From NCBI GenBank assembly GCA_964629825.1, contig CAZVUW010000030.1, positions 1 through 29,560 on the forward strand: DNA of 29,560 nt. The letters run 5' to 3'. This document shows positions 9,085 through 16,374 of the stretch, one piece after another. The translations under genes and the position numbers were made by a program. Every line of letters begins with the position of its first letter. Position 1 is the first letter of the stretch. A model generated the notes under the pieces. It was given only the letters and a program-made list of their open reading frames with translations, ran no database searches and was not told the origin of the DNA. The DNA comes from CAZVUW01 sp964629825 (GTDB lineage Bacteria > Actinomycetota > Nitriliruptoria > Euzebyales > Egibacteraceae).

Positions 9085-9861
9085 TCAGGTGGCGCTGTCG
9101 ATGGGCTCCTCGGCGAGCTCGGCGTTCCAGGCCTCGCCGTCCCACACGTAGCGCTGACTGCCGCCCGGCGGCACCTCGCCGCGCTCGGGATCGCAGGTGG
9201 CGATCAGCTCGCCGCTGGCCACCTCGGCGCCCTGGACGCCGAAGACGTGGGAGCCGTCCCAGCAGCCGCCGTGCGCCTCCTGCCGGGCGATCCCCTCGTC
9301 CGTGACACCCCAGAGCCCGAGGCTGCGCCGCTCGGGAGCTCGTTGCTGCACGACGATCTCGCGCGTCCCATCACCCGTGACGTCGCGGACGGCGAACTCC
9401 TCGATCACCTCCGCCGGACCACCCCGTCCGGTGAAGGCGACCTCGTAGCCCTCGCCATCCCACCTCGCGACATCGATGCGCGCGACCCCGTCGACGATCG
9501 AGGCGACCACGACCTCGCTGCGGTCGTCCTGGTCGAGGTCGACGATGACCATCTCCACCTGCTCGGCCCGGGGCGGCTCGAACGAGGCGGCGAACGCGGC
9601 GGCATCGGCCTCGGTCGGCTCGCGCGGCGCGGGCGTCGGCGGGAGCGACTGGACCTGCTCAACCTCCTCCCCGTCGGAGGAGTCCTCCTCGGGCACGGCG
9701 ATCGGAGGCGGGGTCACCGGTTCAAGCGGCACGAACCCGCGCTCGCGGCTGATCAGCACGCTCACCGCGGCAGCCGCGATGAAGGCGAGGACGGCGCCGC
9801 CGGCAATGCCGCGGACGGTTCGCCAGCAGGCTCGGCGTCGGGCGTCTGCGGGGTCAGCCAT
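9085..9861 (-). CDS. Membrane-anchored FG-GAP/VCBS-like hypothetical protein
   Basis: Function unknown. From ATG 9861 the 258-aa product has a cytosolic basic start (ADARRRACWRTVRG), one membrane helix (about 20-38, GGAVLAFIAAAAVSVLI), a Pro/Glu-rich linker, and an extracytoplasmic domain with two Asp-rich repeat cores, VIVDLDQDDRSEVVVAS and VRDVTGDGTREIVVQQ, like calcium-binding loops of FG-GAP/VCBS repeat proteins. The C-terminus has a short beta-rich part (YVWDGEAWNAEL). The start lies 5 bases after the MBL stop, so it is probably the last gene of the NUDIX-MBL operon. A much longer upstream reading frame is a shadow of the MBL gene. Confidence 0.75.
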   Translation of the reverse strand: MADPADARRRACWRTVRGIAGGAVLAFIAAAAVSVLISRERGFVPLEPVTPPPIAVPEEDSSDGEEVEQVQSLPPTPAPREPTEADAAAFAASFEPPRAEQVEMVIVDLDQDDRSEVVVASIVDGVARIDVARWDGEGYEVAFTGRGGPAEVIEEFAVRDVTGDGTREIVVQQRAPERRSLGLWGVTDEGIARQEAHGGCWDGSHVFGVQGAEVASGELIATCDPERGEVPPGGSQRYVWDGEAWNAELAEEPIDSAT

Positions 9862-9866
9862 CGCTG

Positions 9867-10694
9867 TCAGACACGGTAGGTGCCGCCGTCGCCGGTGACA
9901 GAGCCCTCCGCGGCCAGCTTGTCGAGGTGAGCCCGGACCTGACGCTCGGCGGCCGGGTGGAGGACCGGGTCCACGTCGGCGTACACGCGCGCGACGATCT
10001 CGGCCGGGGTGCCGGCGCCGTCCCGCAGGGCTGCCAGCACCTTCTCCTCCCGCTCCCGGCGGTGCTCGAGGTAGTAGGAGACCGTCCCCGCCGGGTCCTC
10101 GACGACCGGCCCGTGGCCCGGGTAGAGGACGGGCGCGTCCAGGGCGGCGAGCCGCTCGAGCGACGCCAGGTAGCTCGCCATGTCGCCGTCCGGCCAGGCG
10201 ACGATCGTGGTGCCCTCCCCCAGGACGTGGTCGCCGGTCAGCACGGCCCCGCTGTCGACGACGCGCAGGCACAGGTGGTCGCTCGAGTGGCCGGGGGTGT
10301 GCACCGCCTCAAGCCGCAGGCCCGCGAAGGACAGCTCCTGCCCGTCCAGCACTGCGGCCGCCTCGGCGCGCAGCAGCCGCGGGGTGAAGGCGTGCAGCGG
10401 AGCGCCCCAGTCGTTCGCCCACCCGGCCGCCTCCGCGTGGTCCGCGTGATGGTGGGTGATCAGCACCGCCGCAACCTCGGCATCGGCGGCGGCGATCGCG
10501 GCGTCCACCGCGGCACGGTGCTCGACCAGGTCGGGTCCCGGGTCGACCACCACGACGGCGCCGCTGCCGGGCACGCCCAGCAGGTAGGTGTTGGTGCCCT
10601 GGAGCGTCATGAACGAGGGGTTGGGCGCCAGGACGACGGTGGTCAGCTCGTCCAGGCGCCGGGTGCGGCCTTCGTCGTTGAGGTTCTCACTCAT
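9867..10694 (-). CDS. MBL-fold metallo-hydrolase with C-terminal winged helix (LACTB2-like)
   Basis: Zinc hydrolase of 275 aa from ATG 10694. The metal motif HHHADH is at 81-86, further ligands are likely H136 (HTPGHSSDH) and D155 (LTGDH), and the N-terminal NPSFMTLQGTNTYLLG is typical of the LACTB2-like group. About 70 C-terminal residues form a winged helix (REEKVLAALRDGAGTPAEIV). Relatives include RNA-cleaving and thioester-cleaving enzymes, so the substrate is open. Its start overlaps the NUDIX stop by 4 bases (ATGA), indicating translational coupling. An MBL gene of this type sits in the whiB4/ponA2 neighbourhood of M. tuberculosis (Rv3677c). Confidence 0.9.
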   Translation of the reverse strand: MSENLNDEGRTRRLDELTTVVLAPNPSFMTLQGTNTYLLGVPGSGAVVVVDPGPDLVEHRAAVDAAIAAADAEVAAVLITHHHADHAEAAGWANDWGAPLHAFTPRLLRAEAAAVLDGQELSFAGLRLEAVHTPGHSSDHLCLRVVDSGAVLTGDHVLGEGTTIVAWPDGDMASYLASLERLAALDAPVLYPGHGPVVEDPAGTVSYYLEHRREREEKVLAALRDGAGTPAEIVARVYADVDPVLHPAAERQVRAHLDKLAAEGSVTGDGGTYRV

Positions 10695-11497
10695 GCCCTG
10701 GCCCGCCGGTCCAGCTCCGCGTACTCGGGGTCGTCGGGGTGGACCACCCGAGCTCCCTCCGGCCCGATCTCTATGTGGGGGCGAAGGCTACGGATCACGT
10801 CCTGATCTCGGGCGGCAGCGACCGCCGCCGCGGCCGAGTCGAATGAGCTCAGGGCCTCCAGGCTCTGCACCGTCGGATACATCATCGCCAGCTCCCCGCG
10901 GGCGTGGGCGTCGAGCGCGGCCGCCGGCGAGATCCACAGCTGATCGGTCACCTCGACGGCGTCGTGCACGACCGACTGATCCTCCGGTACACCCACGACG
11001 AAGAAGGCGGTGTCGTAGCGCAGCGGCTCCTGCAGCGGCGTGACCCAGCGGCTGTGATACGCCAGCGTGCCGAGGTCCAGCACCAGCCCCTCGCGCTCCA
11101 GCCAGCCGCTCCAGTCGAAGCCGTCGGCGCGGTCTGCCAGACGGCGGCGCACCTCAGCCCACTCCGGCTCTTGCGTTCGGGGGTGCTCGCCGTCCCCGGT
11201 CGCCGCCAGCAGCACGCCCGCCTCCTCGAACGTCTCGCGCACCGCGGCCACGTGCAGCCCGAGCGCCAGGTCGGCCGAGACCTCGAACCGACCCGCGATC
11301 GCGCCCGGCTCGATCCCCTGCCAGAGCCCTTCGGGCAGCGTGCGGTCGGCGGCGTCCACCGTCCCGCCCGGGAACACCCACATGTCCGCCGCGAACGCGC
11401 TGCGATGGTGCCGCCGCAGCATCAGCACCTCGCAACCCGGCGGTCGATCCCGCAGCAGCATCACGGTTGCGGCCGGGCGCGGCTGATCGGGAGGCAT
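10691..11497 (-). CDS. NUDIX hydrolase, NUDT19-like
   Basis: Predicted nucleoside-diphosphate-linked hydrolase, 268 aa from ATG 11497 (ATG 11506, adding three residues, is equally possible; neither has a clear ribosome site). The N-terminal strand ATVMLLRDRPPG and WVFPGGTVD are followed, after an insert of about 35 residues, by the catalytic helix AAVRETFEEAGVLL with the REXXEE glutamates. This split Nudix box is typical of NUDT19-like proteins, some of which cleave coenzyme A esters. C-terminal parts (RWVTPLQEPLRYDTAFFV) fit the same group. First gene of the operon with the MBL hydrolase. The larger frame further upstream is antisense to the DUF6932 gene. Confidence 0.88.
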   Translation of the reverse strand: MPPDQPRPAATVMLLRDRPPGCEVLMLRRHHRSAFAADMWVFPGGTVDAADRTLPEGLWQGIEPGAIAGRFEVSADLALGLHVAAVRETFEEAGVLLAATGDGEHPRTQEPEWAEVRRRLADRADGFDWSGWLEREGLVLDLGTLAYHSRWVTPLQEPLRYDTAFFVVGVPEDQSVVHDAVEVTDQLWISPAAALDAHARGELAMMYPTVQSLEALSSFDSAAAAVAAARDQDVIRSLRPHIEIGPEGARVVHPDDPEYAELDRRARA

Positions 11498-11542
11498 GCA
11501 GCGCATGCTAGCCAGGTTGCGATGGCGCACTTCGCCAGGACT

Positions 11543-11589
11543 GGCCCCATGGGCCTGCCGGGAGTTCCGCTCCCCGGCCCCATGGGGCC
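11543..11589. promoter_or_regulatory. Paired palindromes in divergent promoter region
   Basis: GGCCCCATGGGGCC (11576-11589) is a perfect 14-bp palindrome; a near copy, GGCCCCATGGGCC (11543-11555), lies 33 bases upstream. Both are between the divergent NUDIX and DUF6932 genes, a layout that fits binding of a dimeric regulator to two sites. The regulator is unknown. Confidence 0.4.
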
Positions 11590-11635
11590 AGACGAGCGGT
11601 TTGGTCGGGCGGTTGGCGGGGGCACGGTAGCGCCC

Positions 11636-12115
11636 GTGGCGATCCCCGAGTTCGACGACAGCGGCAACCTCCCACCGGGCCGTCACCAGGCCACCGCTGA
11701 CGACATCCGCGCTGCGCTGGTCGACGCGTTCCCGACCTCGCGCACCCGCAGCGGGATCTTCGCCTACTGGACCCACCACCGGGAGGCCCTGGCGGAGCTC
11801 GTGCCCGTGCACTTCCAGTGGCTGGGCGGCAGCTTCACCTCGAACAAGCCCGACCCGGCCGACGCGGACATCGTCACCGTCATAGACGGGGAGGCCTTCG
11901 ACGCGCTGCCCGAGCACCGCCAGCTCCTCGTTCGCGCGCTGGTCGCCGGCCACTACACCGAGAGCTTCTGGAACTGCGACTCCTACCCGCTGGCCTCCTA
12001 CCCGGAGGAGCACCCCGGGCACAGCAAGTTCCTCATCGCGCTGGAGCGGCTCGAGGCCTACTTCTCGCACGACCGCGACGGCGACGAGCGCGGGCTGGTC
12101 GAGGTGCACCCGTGA
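11636..12115 (+). CDS. DUF6932-family protein, nucleotidyltransferase-like
   Basis: 159 aa from GTG 11636, which gives the family-typical opening AIPEFDDSGNLPPGRHQAT. Residues 64-78 (GGSFTSNKPDPADAD) carry the GGS...DxD pattern of the minimal nucleotidyltransferase (MNT/polymerase-beta-like) fold: G64-G65-S66, then D76 and D78. The end, YFSHDRDGDERGLVEV, also matches DUF6932 proteins. Function is not established; related MNT folds occur in toxin-antitoxin and defence modules as well as in antibiotic nucleotidyltransferases. The reading frame is open far upstream, but that part is antisense to the NUDIX gene. The stop overlaps the next start by 4 bases (GTGA), so the two proteins are made together. 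Confidence 0.78.
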   Translation: MAIPEFDDSGNLPPGRHQATADDIRAALVDAFPTSRTRSGIFAYWTHHREALAELVPVHFQWLGGSFTSNKPDPADADIVTVIDGEAFDALPEHRQLLVRALVAGHYTESFWNCDSYPLASYPEEHPGHSKFLIALERLEAYFSHDRDGDERGLVEVHP

Positions 12116-12756
12116 CCGGGGCGCCAAAGGCACGCAAGGTCAGCGCCGGGCCGGGCATCCAGCAGCTGCGGGAGCAGCTCGAGGAGCTCGACCACGCCCT
12201 GGAGTCCTACGCCGACCCGGTGGTTGCCGCGCACCCGGGCCTCGAGCTGATGCACCACACGCTGAAGGAGCGCGCGGAGCACATCCGCTCCACCATCGAG
12301 GAGGCGGAGACCACCCATCTCACGGTCACCCTCGAGGGCGCCCCGCTCGAGCACGGCGGCGTGCAGGTCGAAGCGCTGGAGCGACTTCTGGCCGGCTGCC
12401 GCCAGGCGATCGCCGCGCTGCTCGGCGACGGCCCGCCCCAGGCGACCGACCTCCGGGTCGAGCAGGTGGCAAGCGAGGCCGCCAAGGTCGCGATCCGCCT
12501 CAGCGGCCCAGCCGGTTCCCTCGACGCACAGCCCACCAACGGCAAGGGTCAACTGCTCCTGGACGTCGCACTGGAGCGGCTGCTGACCGGGCTCGCCGGC
12601 AAGGACAAGGAGGCGGCCAGGGCCGCTGCGCCCCTGGCCAAGGCCCTCTCCGACCTGCCCGTGACGCTCACCGCTGCGCTCGAGGCCCCGACCGTCGACG
12701 AGTCCGAGGTGACGTGCGACGCCGCCACCCTGGAGCTCCTGAGAGCGAACGGCTGA
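12112..12756 (+). CDS. Unknown protein coupled to DUF6932 gene
   Basis: I do not recognise a named family. 214 aa from GTG 12112. Residues about 15-75 form a likely coiled coil (IQQLREQLEELDHALESY ... LKERAEHIRSTIEEAE). A beta-alpha unit follows, LTVTLEGAPLEHGGVQVEALERLLAGCRQAIAAL, then a Ser/Gly loop, helices, and a C-terminal beta/alpha part. No signal peptide, membrane segment or obvious catalytic motif. The 4-base overlap with the DUF6932 frame makes a functional pair likely. It ends 56 bases before selA. Confidence 0.75.
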   Translation: MTGAPKARKVSAGPGIQQLREQLEELDHALESYADPVVAAHPGLELMHHTLKERAEHIRSTIEEAETTHLTVTLEGAPLEHGGVQVEALERLLAGCRQAIAALLGDGPPQATDLRVEQVASEAAKVAIRLSGPAGSLDAQPTNGKGQLLLDVALERLLTGLAGKDKEAARAAAPLAKALSDLPVTLTAALEAPTVDESEVTCDAATLELLRANG

Positions 12757-12800
12757 CCGCAAGCGCCCGCCCGGTCGAAAGCGCTCCGGCGCCGGCGCGC

Positions 12801-12806
12801 GATACT
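12801..12806 (+). promoter_or_regulatory. Candidate -10 element for a leaderless selA transcript
   Basis: GATACT stands 6 bases before the selA ATG in otherwise GC-rich sequence, and no Shine-Dalgarno site is visible. That spacing would place the transcription start at or next to the ATG. A convincing -35 was not found. Confidence 0.4.
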
Positions 12807-12812
12807 GCCGCC

Positions 12813-14165
12813 ATGGCCGACTCTCCGCTGTCCGCCCTGCCGCGCATCGACGCACTGCTCGACCTGGCCGCCGACCTGGTGGCACGCCACGGCCGCGCGT
12901 CGACGCTGGACGCGCTCCGGCGCAGCGTGGAGAGCGCCCGGTCCGAGCTGCGCAACGGCAGCCGAGCGGACGTCCCCGAGGCCGCCGAGCTCGTCGCGGC
13001 GGCTGCCAGCGACCTCAAGGCGCGCCGGCCCGGCCCACCGCGCCGCGTCATCAACGCCACCGGCGTGGTCGTGCACACCAACCTCGGCAGGGCTCCGCTG
13101 TCGGACGCCGCCCGCGACGCCCTGGTCGAGGCCTCGGGCGCCTGCGACGTGGAGCTCGACCTCGACACCGGCGCGCGCGGTGCCCGCGGCTCGGCCTACG
13201 AGCCCCTCCTGATCGAGGCCACGGGAGCCGAGTCCGCCCTGGCCGTCAACAACGCCGCCGCCGCGCTGGTGCTGGTTCTGGCGACGCTGGCGCGGGATCG
13301 GCCGGTGCTGGTCAGCCGCGGGGAGCTGGTCGAGATCGGAGGGTCGTTCCGGCTGCCGGAGATCATGGCGGCGTCGGGCGCGCGGCTGGTCGAGGTGGGA
13401 ACCACCAACCGCACCAGGGCCTCGGATTACACAGGGGTCGAGGACGCCGCCCTGATCCTCAAGGTCCACCCGTCCAACTACCGGATGACGGGCTTCGTCG
13501 AGGACGTCGGCGTCGCCGAGCTCGCACGCATCGCTGCCCGGCGCGGGATCCCGCTGGTCCACGACGTCGGCTCGGGGCTGCTGCATGACCGCGCCGAGCC
13601 GTGGCTGGCGGAGGAGCCCAGCGTCACCGGCTCGCTGCGTGCCGGCGCCGACCTGGTGCTGTGCAGCGGTGACAAGCTGCTCGGCGGGCCTCAGGCGGGC
13701 CTGCTGTTCGGCCGCGCGGACCTGGTCGAGGCCTGCCGGCACCATCCGCTCTCGCGGGCGCTGCGGCTCGACAAGCTGCGCATCGCCGCCCTGGTCGCAA
13801 CGCTTGAGTCGCACCTGCGCGGGCGCCTGGAGGAGCTGCCGATCTGGCGGATGCTCCTCTCCGACGTCTCCGAGGTGGACCAACGCGCCCAGCGGCTGGC
13901 CGAGCGCCTCGGCGGCGAGGTTCAGGACGCGACCAGCGTGGTCGGCGGCGGCGCGGCCCCGGACCGGGCGCTGCCCACCCGTGTGCTGCGGCTCAAGGTC
14001 GCGGCGCCGGATCGGGTGGCGGCGGCCCTGCGCCGGTCAACCCCACCGGTCATCGTGCGCGTCGACGACGGGGCCGTGCTCATCGACCCGCGAACGGTCG
14101 ACCCCGACGACGACCACCTGCTCGCCGACCTGCTGAGCGCGGCCGTCGACGCCGCCGCGGAGTGA
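12813..14165 (+). CDS. selA: L-seryl-tRNA(Sec) selenium transferase
   Basis: Pyridoxal-phosphate enzyme that turns seryl-tRNA(Sec) into selenocysteyl-tRNA(Sec) using selenophosphate. The 450-aa product from ATG 12813 has the usual bacterial SelA length: an N-terminal helical tRNA-binding part (LSALPRIDALLDLAADLV), RRVINATGVVVHTNLGRAPL (about 78-97), then the PLP domain with SGDKLLGGPQAG, where K288 corresponds to the PLP lysine of E. coli SelA. The frame is open upstream to 12714, but that part overlaps the preceding gene. First gene of selA-clc-selB; selD and the tRNA-Sec gene are not in this window. Confidence 0.96.
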   Translation: MADSPLSALPRIDALLDLAADLVARHGRASTLDALRRSVESARSELRNGSRADVPEAAELVAAAASDLKARRPGPPRRVINATGVVVHTNLGRAPLSDAARDALVEASGACDVELDLDTGARGARGSAYEPLLIEATGAESALAVNNAAAALVLVLATLARDRPVLVSRGELVEIGGSFRLPEIMAASGARLVEVGTTNRTRASDYTGVEDAALILKVHPSNYRMTGFVEDVGVAELARIAARRGIPLVHDVGSGLLHDRAEPWLAEEPSVTGSLRAGADLVLCSGDKLLGGPQAGLLFGRADLVEACRHHPLSRALRLDKLRIAALVATLESHLRGRLEELPIWRMLLSDVSEVDQRAQRLAERLGGEVQDATSVVGGGAAPDRALPTRVLRLKVAAPDRVAAALRRSTPPVIVRVDDGAVLIDPRTVDPDDDHLLADLLSAAVDAAAE

Positions 14166-14172
14166 GGCGCCA

Positions 14173-16365
14173 GTGGTCCAACCCCGCCGGCGGACGACGC
14201 ACATCTCGGGGGTTCCCACCGGACGCTCTTCGGAGCTGCTGAGCAGCGTCGCCACGTGGCGCTGGGTTCGGCGCGTGCGCGCGCTGGCGTCGGCACCTCG
14301 CAGCGCCGACGGGATCATGCTGGCCCTGGGCGCGGTCGTGGGTCTCGGCACCGGCCTGCTGGCGGTCGCGATGATCGAGCTGATCGAGGCCGTGCAGCTG
14401 CTCGCCTTCGGCCGCTCGGCGGGGTCGATCAGGATGGTCGCGGCCACGACCCTCGGCGGGCTTGCGGTCGGTCTGCTGCTCACCTACTGGCTGCCCGAGG
14501 CCCGCGGCGGCGGCGTCACACACCTCATGGAGAGCCTCGCGCTGCACGGCGGGCGCATGCGGGCTGGGCTGCCGTTCGGGAAGCTCGTCGCCACGGGCCT
14601 GTCATTGGGGACCGGCGCGTCGGGCGGACGCGAGGGCCCCATGGTCCAGGTGGGTGGCTCGTTCGGCTCCGCGCTGGGCCGCGCCTTCGCGCTGAACGAG
14701 GAGCAGAAGCGCGCGCTGATCGCCGGTGGGGCGGCGGCCGGCATCGCAGCGGCGTTCAACGCCCCGGTTGGCGGGATGCTGTTCGCGGTCGAGGTCATCA
14801 TCGGCGGCTTCCGCCAGCGCTACCTGCAGGTCGTGGTCATCGCGTCGGTGGTCGCATCCGTCACCGCGCGCCAGATCGTCGGCGACGCCCTGATCTACAA
14901 CCCCCCGCCGTACTCGCTCGGCGACCCGGCCGAGCTGGGCTTCTACGTGCTGGTCGGCCTGGCCGCCGTCGCGGTGGGACTGCTGTTCATCCACGGCGAG
15001 GCCGTCTTCTCGCGCTTCATCTCGGGCATCCCGCTGTGGCCGCCGCTGCGCACCGCGGCCGCAGGCCTGCTCATGGGCGTGGTCGCGCTCGGGCTGCCGG
15101 AGATCCTCGGGACCGGCGACAACCTGCCGTCCGTCCCGGGCCTCAGCACGCAGCACCCCATCGCCGAGATGCTCGACGGCGTCCTCGGCCGCGGGGGCTG
15201 GTACGGAGTCGGCTTCCTGCTCCTGCTGACCGCCGCCAAGCTGACGATGACGCTGGTCTGCATCGGCAGCGGGTACTCCGTGGGCTCGCTGGGGCCGTCC
15301 ATCTTCATCGGCGCCGCGCTCGGCGGGTCGATCGGGCACCTGGCGACCCTGGTCCTGCCGCCCGGCACCATCCGCCCCGGCGCACTCGCCCTGGCGGGGA
15401 TGGCAGCGGTTCTTGCGGTGGTGGACCGCGCCCCTCTCACGGCCGTCCTGATCGTCTTCGAGCTGACCGGTGACTACGACATGGTCGTCCCGCTGATGCT
15501 CGCGGTGGGGATCGCGACCCTCATCGGCGACCGGCTGATCGACCACTCGGTGTACACGCTCCCGCTGCTGCGGCGCGGGGTGGTGTACGGCGAGCCCGAG
15601 GACATCGACATCATGCAGACCGTGCGGGTGGGCGAGATCATGACCACCAACCCCGCCACGGTCCCCGAGGACCTCCCGCTGCCCGAGCTCGAGCGCCTGT
15701 TCCGCCGCACCGGCCACCACGGCTTCCCGGTCGTCAGCGACGGCGACCGCCTGGTCGGGATCGTGACGCTGGCCGATCTGCGCTCCGCGCTCGGGGACGT
15801 GAACGACGACACCGGCGAGCTGACGGCGGCGGTCCGGCGGCTTCGCACCCTCACCGCCGGCGACATCTGCACGCGAAGGGTGCTGACCGTCACACCCGAG
15901 GACCCCATGTTCCGCGCGCTGCGGCGGATGGCCTCGATCGACGTCGGCCGGCTGCCCGTGGTCGCGGAGGAGGACCACGGCCGCCTGGTCGGGCTGGTCC
16001 GCCGCGCCGACGTGGTCAAGGCCTACCAGCGCGCGGTCGCCCGCAGCGTCGGCGTCCAGCACCGCTCCGCGTCGTCCCAGCTGCGGGACCTCACCGGCAC
16101 CCGGCTGATCGAGGTGGTGGTCGACGCGAGCGCCGAGGCCGCCGGCAAGGCCGTCCGCGATGTGGAGTGGCCCCCGCGCACGGTGCTGACGGGCATCCGC
16201 CGGCGCGGCGACGTCCTGCTGCCCAACGGCGCCACGGTGCTGCAGGCGGGTGACGACGTCGTGGTGCTGACCGCCGAGGATCACGTCGAGACCGTGCGCT
16301 CGCTGCTGGCGGGCGCAGCAGAGACGCCAGGTACCGCCGCGCGCGGCAAGCCGTCCGGACCCTAG
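14173..16365 (+). CDS. ClC-type chloride channel/transporter with CBS pair and TrkA-C domain
   Basis: Inner-membrane anion protein, 730 aa from GTG 14173, 7 bases after selA. The ClC core (about 45-460) shows GGGVTHLM (110s) at the place of GSGIP, GREGP at 152-156 with gating glutamate E154, FNAPVGGMLFAVEV (195-208), and GSGYSVGSLGP (365-375) for the GxFxP motif. Two CBS domains follow (about 485-545 and 562-622), then a RCK_C/TrkA-C-like domain (about 640-712, LIEVVVDASAEAAGKAV ... VLQAGDDVVVLT), suggesting control by nucleotides or other ligands. Its place between selA and selB is unexpected; there is no direct sign of a selenium role. Chloride, another anion, or antiport cannot be told apart from sequence. 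Confidence 0.92.
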   Translation: MVQPRRRTTHISGVPTGRSSELLSSVATWRWVRRVRALASAPRSADGIMLALGAVVGLGTGLLAVAMIELIEAVQLLAFGRSAGSIRMVAATTLGGLAVGLLLTYWLPEARGGGVTHLMESLALHGGRMRAGLPFGKLVATGLSLGTGASGGREGPMVQVGGSFGSALGRAFALNEEQKRALIAGGAAAGIAAAFNAPVGGMLFAVEVIIGGFRQRYLQVVVIASVVASVTARQIVGDALIYNPPPYSLGDPAELGFYVLVGLAAVAVGLLFIHGEAVFSRFISGIPLWPPLRTAAAGLLMGVVALGLPEILGTGDNLPSVPGLSTQHPIAEMLDGVLGRGGWYGVGFLLLLTAAKLTMTLVCIGSGYSVGSLGPSIFIGAALGGSIGHLATLVLPPGTIRPGALALAGMAAVLAVVDRAPLTAVLIVFELTGDYDMVVPLMLAVGIATLIGDRLIDHSVYTLPLLRRGVVYGEPEDIDIMQTVRVGEIMTTNPATVPEDLPLPELERLFRRTGHHGFPVVSDGDRLVGIVTLADLRSALGDVNDDTGELTAAVRRLRTLTAGDICTRRVLTVTPEDPMFRALRRMASIDVGRLPVVAEEDHGRLVGLVRRADVVKAYQRAVARSVGVQHRSASSQLRDLTGTRLIEVVVDASAEAAGKAVRDVEWPPRTVLTGIRRRGDVLLPNGATVLQAGDDVVVLTAEDHVETVRSLLAGAAETPGTAARGKPSGP

Positions 16366-16374
16366 GTTGGTCGC

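Noticed and set aside
9862..10272. Upstream extension of the FG-GAP-like protein
   Set aside because: It would be read antisense-frame style through the MBL gene on the same strand in another frame and has no family-like content.
12714..12812. Start of selA at 12714
   Set aside because: It overlaps the preceding gene by 43 bases and adds a non-conserved Arg/Pro-rich tail; the ATG at 12813 gives the normal SelA N-terminus.
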